Source: Nesterenkonia natronophila (lineage in GTDB: Bacteria; Actinomycetota; Actinomycetes; Actinomycetales; Micrococcaceae). Taken from it: a DNA stretch of 64,000 nucleotides. Location of the stretch: positions 992,001 through 1,056,000 of the forward strand of contig NZ_QYZP01000001.1 in assembly GCF_003595215.1 (NCBI RefSeq). Direction: 5' to 3'. The notes under the pieces were generated by a model. The model was not told the origin of the DNA. It saw nothing but the letters and a program-made list of their open reading frames with translations, and did not search any database. Positions 19,092-28,249 of the stretch are shown one piece after another (within the stretch, counting starts at the first letter, position 1; every line of letters starts with the position of its first letter). Position numbers and translations under genes: made by a program.

Positions 19092-19739
19092 TTAGCCGAC
19101 GAGCTGGCGCAGCCCGCTGATGGCAGCGTCTGGGTCCTCGGCGGAATAGACAGCTGAACCGGCCACAAATGTGTCGGCTCCGGCCTCCGCAGCGCGCAGA
19201 ATCGTTTCTCGGTTGATGCCGCCGTCCACCTGGACGGCAATCTTGCCGCCGAGGGCGTCGGAGGCCCTTCGTGCCGCGGCGATCTTGGGCAGCATTTCAT
19301 CCATAAAGGACTGCCCTCCGAAGCCAGGTTCCACTGTCATGATCAGCAGCATGTCCAGATCGCTCAGCAACCCCAAATGGGGTTCCAGCGCTGTTTTCGG
19401 CTTCAAGGCCATGGCTGCCCTCGCTCCGTGCGAACGCAGAGCGCGGGCGACCTGCGCCGGCCGTCCGGCTGCCTCTACATGGAACGTCACCGACTCGGCT
19501 CCCAGCTCCGCGTAGGCAGGAGCCCATCGGTCGGCGTCGTTAATCATCAGGTGGACATCCAGGGGCAGATCAGTGGCGGCCCGGATAGCCTCCACCACGG
19601 GCAGACCTAGGGTGAGGTTCGGGACGAAGTGATTGTCCATGACGTCCACGTGGACAGCGTCTGCGGAGGGGATGCGCGCAAGCTCCGCGGCCAGGTTGGC
19701 AAAGTCGGCGCTGAGAATGCTGGGGTGAATCGCGGTCAT
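19092..19739 (-). CDS. rpe: Rpe, ribulose-phosphate 3-epimerase
   Basis: TIM-barrel metalloenzyme interconverting ribulose 5-phosphate and xylulose 5-phosphate. The 215 residues show [17 protein letters not shown] at the N-terminus, [16 protein letters not shown] (metal-binding His and Asp), [16 protein letters not shown] and the [10 protein letters not shown] phosphate site. Its start overlaps the rsmB stop by four bases, and it is last in a minus-strand operon nuclease-def-fmt-rsmB-rpe, a common actinobacterial order apart from the nuclease. Confidence 0.96.
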   Translation of the reverse strand: MTAIHPSILSADFANLAAELARIPSADAVHVDVMDNHFVPNLTLGLPVVEAIRAATDLPLDVHLMINDADRWAPAYAELGAESVTFHVEAAGRPAQVARALRSHGARAAMALKPKTALEPHLGLLSDLDMLLIMTVEPGFGGQSFMDEMLPKIAAARRASDALGGKIAVQVDGGINRETILRAAEAGADTFVAGSAVYSAEDPDAAISGLRQLVG

Positions 19740-21247
19740 GGGGCCTCTTTCCTGAACAGGGCAAAGAACATGGCATCAGTGCCGTGGATGTGGGGCCACA
19801 GCTGCACGCACCGCGCGGCGGTGATCCCAGGAGCAGTCGGACGCTTCCTGAGCAGTTCTCTGCCGGCAGGCAGCGCCAGGTCCTCCATAGGTTTGTAGGC
19901 GTCCAACAGCTCAAGCTCGGGATGTCTGCTCAGGGCGTCCTCCACTTGAACCAGTGTTTCGGCTGGGTGAGGCGAGCAGGTCACATATGCGAGCAGACCA
20001 TCGGCAGTCAGAGCCTCCACGGCAGCGTCAAGCAGTTCAGCCTGCAGAACGGTCAGCTGCGCAAGGTCACTGGGCTGCCGCCGCCACCGTGACTCAGGTC
20101 GACGCCGCAGTGCCCCCAAACCGGTGCAGGGAGCGTCGACAATGATCCGGTCGTAGGATTCCTCCAGGTCACCGATGCTGCGACCGTCCCCGGTGCGCAC
20201 GCTCCAAGAGTCTGTGCTGACCGCAGCCAAGGCCTTCCTGACCAGTTCAGCCCGATGCGGTGCAGGCTCATTGGCAGTCAGGTGCCCCCCATGCTCCGCC
20301 GCCAGGCTGGCCAGCAATGCCGCCTTCCCGCCAGGTCCGGCGCATAGATCCAGCCATTTCTCGCCAGGAGAGACAGCCGGCTCGGCGAGTGCCCTGGCGA
20401 CCCACTGAGAGCCGATGTCCTGAACCCGAAGTACACTCTCACGGACTCCGCTGAGCCGGCCGATGTCGCCACCGCTGTACACAGCGGCCCCGTCGATGAG
20501 CTCTGAGCGCACAGCGCCTGATGCGACGGCCGCGTCCAGCGCATCAGCACCACTGTGCTGGTCGCTGGTGGGCAGGCCCACCAGGTGCACATCCGGGGCG
20601 GCGTTGTCGGCTTCCAAGAGCCGCACCAGCTGCTCCGGGTAGCCATGGAGCTTCAGCGACTGTCGCAGAGCCCGCACGATCCATGGAGGGTGCGCATGCC
20701 GCAGCGCGAGCGCCTCCAGCTCTCCGAGATCTGCCCCGAGCTGCTGCACCCATTCCGGCAGTGTGCGAGCTCCGACTTTCCGCAGCACGGCGTTGACCAG
20801 ACCCGAGGGGCCCGCACCGATCTGATCGCGGACCAGCGCGACGGTTTCGTTGACCGCGGCGTGGTCATCCACCCGCATTGCAAGCAGCTGATGCGTGCCC
20901 AGACGCAGTGCATTGAGCACCGCAGGGTCGAGTTTCTCGAGGTCCCGGTCCACGTTCTGACGCAGGATGGCGTCATAGGTGCCCTGGGCGCGGAGGGTGC
21001 CGTAGGTGAGCTCGGTGGCGAAAGCGGCGTCGCGCTTGTCAAGCTTCGCGCGCCTAATTTCCGTCGGCAGCACCAAATTGGCGTAGGCATCGTCCAGTGC
21101 CACGGCCCTGAGCACCCGGAAGGCTGTCAGTCGAGCCGGATCGCCTCGCCTGGCCCGCTTCGAGGGAGCTGACTGACTGAACTTGCGTGGTCCTCCCCGG
21201 TGGCGCTGGCGTCCCTTGGCGTTGCGCCGATCTGGGTCTTCGATCAC
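19736..21247 (-). CDS. rsmB: RsmB, 16S rRNA m5C967 methyltransferase
   Basis: SAM-dependent RNA cytosine-5 methyltransferase (NOL1/NOP2/Sun family). The 503 residues carry a basic N-terminal tail, an NusB-like RNA-binding domain (about 40-170; [23 protein letters not shown]), the SAM-binding motif [37 protein letters not shown] with one conserved Cys, and [10 protein letters not shown] with the nucleophilic Cys. It overlaps fmt and rpe by four bases each. Confidence 0.94.
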   Translation of the reverse strand: MIEDPDRRNAKGRQRHRGGPRKFSQSAPSKRARRGDPARLTAFRVLRAVALDDAYANLVLPTEIRRAKLDKRDAAFATELTYGTLRAQGTYDAILRQNVDRDLEKLDPAVLNALRLGTHQLLAMRVDDHAAVNETVALVRDQIGAGPSGLVNAVLRKVGARTLPEWVQQLGADLGELEALALRHAHPPWIVRALRQSLKLHGYPEQLVRLLEADNAAPDVHLVGLPTSDQHSGADALDAAVASGAVRSELIDGAAVYSGGDIGRLSGVRESVLRVQDIGSQWVARALAEPAVSPGEKWLDLCAGPGGKAALLASLAAEHGGHLTANEPAPHRAELVRKALAAVSTDSWSVRTGDGRSIGDLEESYDRIIVDAPCTGLGALRRRPESRWRRQPSDLAQLTVLQAELLDAAVEALTADGLLAYVTCSPHPAETLVQVEDALSRHPELELLDAYKPMEDLALPAGRELLRKRPTAPGITAARCVQLWPHIHGTDAMFFALFRKEAP

Positions 21248-22194
21248 CGTTGGCCCCCTAGGAGCACATCGCCCTGTTGGCCCCGCAGCCAGTCCGCGGC
21301 AGCCATCATCTGCTTTCCGGCGGGCTGCACCTCAGTCAGCACCACCCCACCTCCATCACCGGTGGTCATGACAACAACGCGCTCTCCCCGATGCCGGTCC
21401 GAAGGCAGCAGGGCTACCTGGCCTGGAAGTCCTTCCGGCCTGCCGTGAAAAATGCGGGCAACCCCCAATTTCAGTCGGGACCCGTCCTTGAGCGTCCACG
21501 CACCAGGTTCAGGAATGGTCGCGTTGATCCGATCAGCGACCTGGCGCGCTGGTGCTGTGGGATCGATGAAGGCGTCTTCGCGGGTGAGCTTGGGCGCCAA
21601 GGATGGTTCGCCGGTCTGCGGGACGGGGTTCGCGGCCCCGCTCAACAGGCTCGGCATCAGGTCCAGCAGCATGCGGCTGCCCAACGTTGTGAGATCCTCA
21701 AGGACTCTCCCCGCTGAGGTCATTTCTGGAATCTCATAGGTCCTCGCGGCATGGATCGGCCCGGAGTCCATGCCCTTCTCCAGCTGAAAGATCGTAGCCG
21801 CAGTGGTTCGTTCGCCGTTGAGAATCGCGTGCTGCACCGGGGAGGCTCCCCGGTACTTCGGCAGCTCTGAGTAGTGGAGATTCACCCACCCGTGGCTGGG
21901 GACCTCCAGAGCCGGTTCAGGCAGCAGCGCACCGTAGGCCACAATCACCCCAAGCTCCGGCTCCAGGCGGCTCAGGGCAGCTGTCGTCGCGTCGTCGACC
22001 TTTGCCGTCTTCAGCACCGGCAGGCCCGCGTCCTGCGCGACAGCCGCAACCGGTGAGGGCGTGAGGACCCGCCGTCGGCCTACCGCGGCATCGGGCATGG
22101 TCAAGACCCCGGCGATCGTAATCTCAGAGGTGATCAGTCCCAAGAGCACATCGGCAGCAGTCTTGGGGGTCCCGGCGAAGACGATGCCACTCAT
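21244..22194 (-). CDS. fmt: Fmt, methionyl-tRNA formyltransferase
   Basis: Formylates initiator Met-tRNA with 10-formyl-THF. The 316 residues have the N-terminal Rossmann domain (IVFAGTPKTAADVLL), the catalytic region VNLHYSELPKYRGASPVQHAILNGE (the Asn and His pair, followed by GMDSGPI with the Asp), and a C-terminal OB-like domain. It overlaps def by four bases; the pair acts at the two ends of the formyl-Met cycle. Confidence 0.95.
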   Translation of the reverse strand: MSGIVFAGTPKTAADVLLGLITSEITIAGVLTMPDAAVGRRRVLTPSPVAAVAQDAGLPVLKTAKVDDATTAALSRLEPELGVIVAYGALLPEPALEVPSHGWVNLHYSELPKYRGASPVQHAILNGERTTAATIFQLEKGMDSGPIHAARTYEIPEMTSAGRVLEDLTTLGSRMLLDLMPSLLSGAANPVPQTGEPSLAPKLTREDAFIDPTAPARQVADRINATIPEPGAWTLKDGSRLKLGVARIFHGRPEGLPGQVALLPSDRHRGERVVVMTTGDGGGVVLTEVQPAGKQMMAAADWLRGQQGDVLLGGQR

Positions 22195-22739
22195 GCCACC
22201 ACTGCCTTCCGCAGGACGCGGTGAGCCTGCTTCTTGTGCTCGCCGGTCAAACGATCAAGAAATAACTTGCCGTCCAAATGATCCAGCTCGTGCTGGAAGC
22301 AGGCGGCCAGCAGGCCGGTGGCTTCCACCTGCAGCGGCGCACCATCGGTTCCCAAGCCGAAGAGCACGGCATGCGGGAAACGCTCCACCGGGGCATATAT
22401 TCCACCGGCAATCGAGAGACAACCTTCGCGCAGCACAGCGTCCTCCTCTTGGTCGTCCGCACGGGGGACGAATCCTGGGCTGCCGGACAGTTCAAGTTCC
22501 GGGTTGATGACTGCACCGCGACTCTCTCCGACGTGCCAGGTGAAAATCCGGAGGCTGACGCCCACCTGGGGAGCGGCAAGGCCGATCCCGCTCACCTGCT
22601 CCATCGTCTGGTCCATGTCGCCGACCAGACGGCAGATCCGGCTCGCGGGGACGCCGTCGGGGAGAGGAACAGGAGAGGCTGGGCTGCGCAGGACCGGATC
22701 ACCGATCTGCCGGATGGAAAGGACAGACATATGCACCAT
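22191..22739 (-). CDS. def: Def, peptide deformylase
   Basis: Metal-dependent hydrolase removing formyl groups from nascent proteins. The 182 residues carry all three motifs: GIGLAAPQVG (51-60), EGCLSI (105-110) with the metal Cys, and QHELDH (149-154) with the metal histidines. GAGGTG lies about eight bases before the chosen ATG; another ATG nine bases further in is possible. A short insertion precedes the EGCLSI motif. Confidence 0.95.
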   Translation of the reverse strand: MVHMSVLSIRQIGDPVLRSPASPVPLPDGVPASRICRLVGDMDQTMEQVSGIGLAAPQVGVSLRIFTWHVGESRGAVINPELELSGSPGFVPRADDQEEDAVLREGCLSIAGGIYAPVERFPHAVLFGLGTDGAPLQVEATGLLAACFQHELDHLDGKLFLDRLTGEHKKQAHRVLRKAVVA

Positions 22740-22779
22740 TCTTTCATCACCTCAGGCCCATGCTCGGCGGAGCAGTGGC

Positions 22780-23649
22780 TCAGACAGCTTCCGCCGCTGC
22801 AGGGGGAGGCCCGAGGGTGCGCAGGGCGTGTCCCTGTTCGGCGACGGCCCGGGAATGTTCCCACACCTGACGCAGTGCCCAGAACTTCCGCCAGTGCGCG
22901 CGCAGCCCTTCGGCGTTCGCCTGAACGGAGACCACCTCGGCCTCGGAGATTGCCACAGCCATCAGCAGAGGAAGCTCACCCTCGTCCCCCCGGTAAGGCC
23001 ACGGTTCCCATGCGCCCGAAGCGGGGTCTACCAACATCTCCTCCGCGCGCATCCCTGCAACAAGCTGCATCACCACGGAGTTCCGAAGTGGTTTGGCACG
23101 GCCATCACGGCCCAAACCTTTGGTCTTGAAGTCCAAAATGCACGTGCGACCACCGATCTCAGCCACCAGATCCAAAGTGCCCGCATAACCGACGGCGTCA
23201 TTCCATACCGTGACCTCTGCGGCTATAGGTGTGACCTGATACTGCTCCCACCAATGGTCGAAACGTTCCGCGAACCGCACCTCTCCATGTTCGGCGAGAA
23301 CTGCTCTGGCAGCACCGGGATCGGCGCTGTGGCCCAGCACACTCAGAGCGACCTGTTCGGCGTACTGATGCACCCGGTCGCCGCGGGCTGCGGCGGCGTC
23401 GCGGAACCGCTCTGCAGCTGCTGCGGCGTGTCGGGCCAAACTCCGCAGGTCATTGGGAGATCCCAGCGCGCTGGAGAGCCGGGTGTCATTGATGAGTTCA
23501 GTGGCCGCCATATGGCCCGACCACCCCGTCATGTCTTGGGCTTCCTGCGCGATGACTGTGGTGATCGACGGGACCAGAGGAGGTTGCGACAGCGAACGTG
23601 AGTACATTCGGCCGAATTCGGTTGCATGGGCGAGTCGCGGATCAGTCAT
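22780..23649 (-). CDS. PD-(D/E)XK nuclease-like protein
   Basis: 289 residues, not assigned to a named family. The segment VGYAGTLDLVAEIGGRTCILDFKTKG has the GxxD...(D/E)xK arrangement of RecB/Cas4-type PD-(D/E)XK nucleases, with Asp in TLDL, Asp in LDFKTK and the catalytic-type Lys. The N-terminus contains a PSITTVIAQ-like stretch often seen in phage or Micrococcales nuclease-like proteins, and the middle is alanine-rich and helical. It stands first in the def-fmt-rsmB-rpe operon, 40 bp upstream of def, where actinobacteria often have priA. DNA processing is an inference; activity is untested. Confidence 0.6.
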   Translation of the reverse strand: MTDPRLAHATEFGRMYSRSLSQPPLVPSITTVIAQEAQDMTGWSGHMAATELINDTRLSSALGSPNDLRSLARHAAAAAERFRDAAAARGDRVHQYAEQVALSVLGHSADPGAARAVLAEHGEVRFAERFDHWWEQYQVTPIAAEVTVWNDAVGYAGTLDLVAEIGGRTCILDFKTKGLGRDGRAKPLRNSVVMQLVAGMRAEEMLVDPASGAWEPWPYRGDEGELPLLMAVAISEAEVVSVQANAEGLRAHWRKFWALRQVWEHSRAVAEQGHALRTLGPPPAAAEAV

Positions 23650-23767
23650 AGTCTTTCAGTCTGCCACGAGCCCACGAGACAGCGGCGGCCAGGCACGATT
23701 GGACGGTCTGCGTCGCAGTGGGTTAGAGTTTCATGTCGTTGACCTGCCGTTTCCGGCAGTAAGACAC

Positions 23768-23841
23768 GCGGATGTAGCTCAGCTGGCTAGAGCATCACCT
23801 TGCCATGGTGAGGGTCGCGAGTTCGAATCTCGTCATCCGCT
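23768..23841 (+). tRNA. tRNA-Gly (GCC)
   Basis: 74-nt cloverleaf: acceptor GCGGATG/CATCCGC with discriminator T, D-arm GCTCAGCTGGCTAGAGC, anticodon loop TTGCCAT giving GCC, and TTCGAAT T-loop. CCA is not encoded. First gene of a four-tRNA cluster and identical to the copy at 24064. Confidence 0.97.
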
Positions 23842-23871
23842 CGCGAGGGGCATGTGAACCTGAGCAACCCC

Positions 23872-23942
23872 GGTGGGGTGGCCGAGTGGTGAGGCAGCGG
23901 CCTGCAAAGCCGTTAACGCGGGTTCGATTCCCGTCCCCACCT
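23872..23942 (+). tRNA. tRNA-Cys (GCA)
   Basis: 71-nt cloverleaf with acceptor GGTGGGG/CCCCACC and discriminator T, anticodon loop CTGCAAA giving GCA, and T-loop TTCGATT. CCA is not encoded. Confidence 0.96.
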
Positions 23943-23970
23943 CGCAACGGCCCCAAAGGCCGGGCAGTAG

Positions 23971-24042
23971 GCGTGATTGGCGCAGCGGTAGCGCGCTTCC
24001 CTGACACGGAAGAGGTCACTGGTTCGATCCCAGTATCACGCA
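23971..24042 (+). tRNA. tRNA-Val (GAC)
   Basis: 72-nt cloverleaf with acceptor GCGTGAT/ATCACGC and discriminator A, anticodon stem CTTCC/GGAAG around loop CTGACAC (GAC), and T-loop TTCGATC. Confidence 0.96.
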
Positions 24043-24063
24043 CAGCTGGCTTCGGTCAGCAAC

Positions 24064-24137
24064 GCGGATGTAGCTCAGCTGGCTAGAGCATCACCTTGCC
24101 ATGGTGAGGGTCGCGAGTTCGAATCTCGTCATCCGCT
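24064..24137 (+). tRNA. tRNA-Gly (GCC), second copy
   Basis: Identical over all 74 nt to the gene at 23768, and two bases on the 5' side and one on the 3' side also match. This suggests recent duplication or gene conversion within the cluster. Confidence 0.97.
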
Positions 24138-24151
24138 CACGAACGACACAC

Positions 24152-24192
24152 GTGACGCTCGGTCTCTTCGGATACCGGGCGTCATTGTTTTT
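24152..24192 (+). terminator. Terminator of the tRNA cluster
   Basis: The strand GTGACGCTCGGT pairs with ACCGGGCGTCAT (12 bp, two wobbles). The apex contains a TTCG tetraloop, and a T-rich TTGTTTTTG tract follows. Confidence 0.8.
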
Positions 24193-24211
24193 GTGGCACC
24201 ATAGAGGCCAC

Positions 24212-24332
24212 GTGCTCACGGGATCGGTGAAAGTCCGAACCGGCGGTCAAAGTCCGCGACCCGGCGCCCACTGCGCCGGTTGAACCGGTGCAATTCCGGT
24301 GCCGACAGTCAAAGTCTGGATGGGAGTAGCAC
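24212..24332 (+). promoter_or_regulatory. FMN riboswitch (RFN element)
   Basis: Conserved RFN blocks appear in order: GGATCGGTGAAAGTCCGAAC, CGGCGGTCAAAGTCCGCGA, a variable GC-rich hairpin, CCGGTGCAATTCCGGTGCC, and GACAGTCAAAGTCTGGATGGGAG. GTGCT (24212-24216) pairs with AGCAC (24328-24332) to close P1. It lies immediately before the ribD Shine-Dalgarno (24334-24340), so FMN binding probably controls translation initiation by sequestering that site. No separate T-run terminator was seen. Confidence 0.95.
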
Positions 24333-24348
24333 AGAAGGAGACTGTTCA

Positions 24349-25428
24349 TTGGGCACTGCCCACACGTCCAGCAACGGCGACATCATGCAGACTGCGCTGA
24401 AGGCTGCGACGATCGGCCCCAGAGGCGCAAATCCCCTAGTCGGCTCCATATTGGTGGATGAGCGCGGGCGCGTTCTCGCCGCCGGGCACCACCGGGGAGC
24501 AGGAACCTACCACGCAGAACGAGACTGCCTCGCCAGTGCGCTTGCTGCAGGGATCACGGATTTCTCCGCGACCAAGCTCTACACGACCTTGGAGCCTTGC
24601 ACACACTACGGTCGCCAGCCGGCGTGCACCGACCTCATCACCGAGGCGGGAATCCCCACCGTGCTGATCGGCGCGAGAGACCCATCGACCAACGGCGGCG
24701 GGGTCGAGGTGCTGCGCTCCCGAGGAACCGAGGTGGTCGATGGGCTCCTTAGGAAGCAGTGTGAACAGCTCAACCACCGATGGAACCGAGCAGTCAAGGA
24801 AGATCGGATCTTCGTCACAGTGCACCTGGCGCAGAGCATCGATGCGCGCATCGCCGCCGCCGACGGCACGAGTCAGTGGATCACCTCCGAAACTTCGCGT
24901 GAGCACACCCATAGGATTCGACAGCGAGTCGACGCGATTCTGGTGGGCACCAACACGGTCACCACTGACGATCCGCGGCTGACCGCCCGAGACGAACGGG
25001 GCGCTCTGACACCTGGCCAGCCGCTGCGCGCAGTCATGGGGCGAAGCGAGATTCCGGACTTGGCGCAGCTCACACAGGGTCGTCCGGAGGGGGAGGGCTG
25101 GATCCATCTGCGCACCCGTGATCCGCTCACAGCCCTGCGGACCCTGGCAGAGACCCAACACAACGGTCATCCCGTCAAGCATGTGCTGGTCGAAGGAGGC
25201 CAATCCGTGCTATCGGCGTTCTTCGCCGCCGACCTGGTGGATGAGATCTTCGTGTACACCGCCCCGCTGATTCTGGGCACTGGCAGAGCCAGTCTGACGG
25301 ACATCGGTGTGACAACCCTTGCCGAAGCTCGCCGCTACACACTTGACGCCGCTGACGGCGGCCCCACCACCATTATGAACAACGACGTCTGCATCCATCT
25401 GCAGCCGGAGCCGAAAGGAGCACACTGA
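24349..25428 (+). CDS. ribD: RibD, bifunctional pyrimidine deaminase/reductase
   Basis: Catalyses steps two and three of riboflavin synthesis after GTP cyclohydrolase II. 359 residues. Deaminase domain (about 10-140) with the zinc motif HAERDC and TLEPCTHYGRQPACTDLI, then a DHFR-like NADPH reductase domain from about 150 (VTVHLAQSIDARIAAADGTSQWI, and VEGGQSVLSAF). Start chosen at TTG 24349, eight bases after GAAGGAG that follows the riboswitch. An ATG at 24385 has no ribosome site, and starts further upstream fall inside the riboswitch. First gene of the rib operon. Confidence 0.93.
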   Translation: MGTAHTSSNGDIMQTALKAATIGPRGANPLVGSILVDERGRVLAAGHHRGAGTYHAERDCLASALAAGITDFSATKLYTTLEPCTHYGRQPACTDLITEAGIPTVLIGARDPSTNGGGVEVLRSRGTEVVDGLLRKQCEQLNHRWNRAVKEDRIFVTVHLAQSIDARIAAADGTSQWITSETSREHTHRIRQRVDAILVGTNTVTTDDPRLTARDERGALTPGQPLRAVMGRSEIPDLAQLTQGRPEGEGWIHLRTRDPLTALRTLAETQHNGHPVKHVLVEGGQSVLSAFFAADLVDEIFVYTAPLILGTGRASLTDIGVTTLAEARRYTLDAADGGPTTIMNNDVCIHLQPEPKGAH

Positions 25429-27456
25429 ATGTTTACCGGCATCATCACCGGCATCGGCAGTGTCATTGACCGTGTCCCCGATCCCGTCAAAGGGGTGGAG
25501 CGCCTGGTGTTCACCGCCCCCGACCATGCGGAAGGTCTTGGGCTGGGCGGCTCCATCGCAGTCAACGGAGTGTGTGTCTCCGCAGTTGAGATCATCGGTG
25601 ACCAGCTGACGGCTGAGCTGATCCCCGAGACCCTGCAGCGCACCACTTTCGGTGGGCTCGAAGCTGGTGACCCGGTGAACCTGGAGCGCTGCCTGCCATC
25701 CGGTGCCCGGCTGGACGGTCACGTGGTCCAAGGCCATGTAGACGGCATCGGGACCCTTGTGGAGCGAGACCTCAGCGACGGACGCCACCGCTTCACTCTC
25801 CCCGCGGAGCTCGCCGAATTCGTTGCCGAGAAAGGCTCGATCGCGATCGACGGAGTTTCCCTGACCGTGACAGCTGCCAGTCCGGCGGGCGCGGGCGCCG
25901 CCCAGGACGAAACAGAGGAAGGCCCCTGGTTCGAGGTGGCACTCATCCCCACGACCCTGGCAGAGACCACGCTGGGCAGCAAGGAATTGGGCAGTACCGT
26001 CAACCTCGAAGTGGACGTCCTGGCCAAGTACGTTCGCCGAATGCTCACGTTCACCGCAAGAGCCGAAAGCGCTGGCGCCTCCGATGAGACCGCCACCAGC
26101 GCACCCGCGCTGCCCACGGTGCCGCAGCCAAAGACCCCGGCGCCACTGCTTGACCGGATCGAAGTCGCCCTGAATCACCTCGCCGCCGGACGCCCTGTGG
26201 TAGTGGTCGACGACGCAGACCGAGAGAACGAGGGGGACCTGATTTTCCCCGCCTCAGCCGCCACTGCTGAGCTCATGGGTTTCACCATTCGACACAGCTC
26301 CGGTGTCATCTGCGTGCCGATGACACCGGAGCGCGCGCGCCATTTGGACCTCCCACCGATGGTGAGCTCCAACCAGGATCCCAAGGGGACCGCCTACACA
26401 GTGAGCTGCGATGCGGGTGCCGTCGAGTCCACCGGCATCAGCGCCCATGACCGGGCCGTGACAGCCGGTGCACTGGCAAGTTCGGAGACCGAACCTGCAG
26501 ACCTCACCCGACCCGGCCATATGTTCCCCCTCATCGCAGACCCGCGCGGGGTCCTCGGACGCGACGGTCATACGGAGGCCGCCGTAGACCTGTGTCGCCT
26601 CTCCGGGCAGTCGGAAGTGGGGGTCATTGCCGAACTCGTACACGACGACGGTTCCATGATGCGGCTGCCCGCCCTGCGTGAGTTTGCTGACACCCATGAG
26701 TTGGCGCTGATCAGCATCGCAGACCTCATCGAATACCGGGGCGGCACGCCCAGACCCGACGCGGTCAGAGAGGCTTACCTCACCTCCTGGGAGGCACCGC
26801 AGGAGGAGGCGGCCCGCCTTGTCAGTGGCGGACCCGTGGTGACGCTCCCCACCGACTTTGGGGTCTTCAACGCCCAGGTCTGGACCGAGCATGCCACAGG
26901 CCACGAACACCTGCTGCTCGCCGCCCAAAACCCTGACCCGGAGCAGCCTCTGGTGCGTTTGCACTCCGAATGCGTCACCGGTGACGTCATTCACTCCCAC
27001 CGCTGTGACTGCGGCACCCAACTGGCCTCAGCTCTTGACACCGTGCACGAGGTCGGTGGGTACCTGCTCTACCTGCGCGGTCATGAGGGCCGGGGGATCG
27101 GTCTGGCGAACAAGCTGCGGGCCTACAAACTGCAGGAGAAAGGAGCAGACACGGTAGAGGCAAATGAGATGCTCGGACTGGCCGCGGAGCTGCGCGACTT
27201 CACCGGAGCGGCAGCAATCCTGCATTCGGCGGGGGTCAAGAGCCTGCGGCTGCTCACGAACAACCCGACTAAAGTGCAGGCACTGGCCGCGACCGGTCTC
27301 ACCGTCGCGCAGGTGCCCAGCAACGGTGTGGTTCGTCCCGACAATGAACGCTACTTGCGCACCAAGCGCGACAAGATGGCCCATATGCTCGACCACCTTG
27401 CGCTCAATGAGCAGAATGAGACGAAGAAACACACCGTGACGAAGGAGTCCTTATGA
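25429..27456 (+). CDS. Trifunctional RibE-RibB-RibA fusion (riboflavin synthase, DHBP synthase, GTP cyclohydrolase II)
   Basis: One 675-residue reading frame joins three riboflavin enzymes. Residues 1-208: riboflavin synthase alpha with two lumazine-binding repeats ([42 protein letters not shown]). Residues 209-238: Ala/Ser/Pro-rich linker. Residues 239-437: DHBP synthase with acidic loop DADRENEGD (262-270), [12 protein letters not shown] and [11 protein letters not shown]. Residues 455-650: GTP cyclohydrolase II with zinc Cys515, Cys526, Cys528 and RGHEGRGIG. RibBA fusions are common; RibE joined in front is not. All catalytic motifs look intact. A GTG at residue 231 lacks a ribosome site, so separate RibBA translation is unlikely. 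Confidence 0.93.
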   Translation: MFTGIITGIGSVIDRVPDPVKGVERLVFTAPDHAEGLGLGGSIAVNGVCVSAVEIIGDQLTAELIPETLQRTTFGGLEAGDPVNLERCLPSGARLDGHVVQGHVDGIGTLVERDLSDGRHRFTLPAELAEFVAEKGSIAIDGVSLTVTAASPAGAGAAQDETEEGPWFEVALIPTTLAETTLGSKELGSTVNLEVDVLAKYVRRMLTFTARAESAGASDETATSAPALPTVPQPKTPAPLLDRIEVALNHLAAGRPVVVVDDADRENEGDLIFPASAATAELMGFTIRHSSGVICVPMTPERARHLDLPPMVSSNQDPKGTAYTVSCDAGAVESTGISAHDRAVTAGALASSETEPADLTRPGHMFPLIADPRGVLGRDGHTEAAVDLCRLSGQSEVGVIAELVHDDGSMMRLPALREFADTHELALISIADLIEYRGGTPRPDAVREAYLTSWEAPQEEAARLVSGGPVVTLPTDFGVFNAQVWTEHATGHEHLLLAAQNPDPEQPLVRLHSECVTGDVIHSHRCDCGTQLASALDTVHEVGGYLLYLRGHEGRGIGLANKLRAYKLQEKGADTVEANEMLGLAAELRDFTGAAAILHSAGVKSLRLLTNNPTKVQALAATGLTVAQVPSNGVVRPDNERYLRTKRDKMAHMLDHLALNEQNETKKHTVTKESL

Positions 27457-27950
27457 GCGGAGCCGGAGCCCTGAGTATCGACCCGGAGGAGTTGTCGGTT
27501 CTTCGCCAGACAGCCCCAAGCCTGCGCGTGGCCGTCGTCGCTGCACGCTGGCACAAGCGGATCATGGGCGGGCTGACCGCTGGCGCCGAGAGGTTCTTGG
27601 AGGAGGTCGGAATCAGGCACGACGACGTCACAAGAGTGGCTGCCCCGGGCAGCTTCGAACTTCCGGTGCTCGCTGCTCGTGCGGCCCGCAGTCACGATGC
27701 TGTGGTGGCCCTTGGTGTGGTCATCCGAGGGGGCACACCCCATTTCGAGTACGTCTGCTCTGCGGCTACGGACGGTCTTACCAAAGTGTCCGTGGAGGCC
27801 GAGACCCCCGTGGGATTCGGTCTGCTGACCTGCGACGATGAACAACAGGCGCTCGACCGGGCGGGACTTGAGGGTTCTCGCGAGGACAAAGGCTATGAGG
27901 CCGCGCACGCTGCGGTAGCCGCCGCCACTCAGCTGCGCACGCTCAGCTGA
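27453..27950 (+). CDS. ribH: RibH, lumazine synthase
   Basis: Condenses DHBP with the aminopyrimidine to give lumazine, the substrate of RibE; usually a pentamer or 60-mer capsule. The 165 residues include [27 protein letters not shown], and [19 protein letters not shown] with the catalytic His, then GKGYEAA-like [11 protein letters not shown]. It overlaps the fusion gene by four bases, completing ribD-ribEBA-ribH under one riboswitch. Confidence 0.95.
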   Translation: MSGAGALSIDPEELSVLRQTAPSLRVAVVAARWHKRIMGGLTAGAERFLEEVGIRHDDVTRVAAPGSFELPVLAARAARSHDAVVALGVVIRGGTPHFEYVCSAATDGLTKVSVEAETPVGFGLLTCDDEQQALDRAGLEGSREDKGYEAAHAAVAAATQLRTLS

Positions 27951-27960
27951 GTGCTCAGAG

Positions 27961-27966
27961 TAAGCT
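27961..27966 (+). promoter_or_regulatory. Probable -10 box of leaderless hisE
   Basis: TAAGCT ends seven bases before the hisE ATG; the intervening GGGGGCG is G-rich but too close for a normal ribosome site. It lies in the 11 bases behind ribH and would separate his expression from the rib operon. Confidence 0.45.
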
Positions 27967-27973
27967 GGGGGCG

Positions 27974-28237
27974 ATGAAAACCTTTGACGAGCTCTTCGCC
28001 GAACTCTCCCGCAAAGCCAATGAACGCCCGGAAGGTTCTGGCACCGTCGCCGCGCTGGATGCGGGAGTTCATCAGATCGGCAAGAAGATCGTGGAAGAGG
28101 CCGCTGAAGTCTGGATGGCCGCGGAGTACGAATCGGTGGATGCGGCGGCCGAAGAGATCTCTCAGCTGCTCTACCATCTGCAGGTCATGATGCTCGCCAA
28201 GGGAATCGGACCCCAAGACGTCTACCGCTACCTGTGA
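27974..28237 (+). CDS. hisE: HisE, phosphoribosyl-ATP pyrophosphatase
   Basis: Second step of histidine synthesis: PR-ATP to PR-AMP. The 87 residues of MazG-like helical fold carry [16 protein letters not shown] and [15 protein letters not shown], with the acidic metal-binding helices. The C-terminal VYRYL is typical. It is followed 12 bp later by hisG; the separate hisI gene (next step) is at 29998. Confidence 0.95.
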   Translation: MKTFDELFAELSRKANERPEGSGTVAALDAGVHQIGKKIVEEAAEVWMAAEYESVDAAAEEISQLLYHLQVMMLAKGIGPQDVYRYL

Positions 28238-28249
28238 GAGAGGCCCACA

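Noticed and set aside
22318..23601. 427-codon plus-strand frame across def and the nuclease-like gene
   Set aside because: Spans two genes on the other strand; Ser/Pro/Arg/Cys-rich with no motif, whereas def has all three catalytic motifs.
23766..24138. tRNA repeats as attachment sites of an integrated element
   Set aside because: Only two tRNA genes lie between them; there is no integrase or phage gene nearby.
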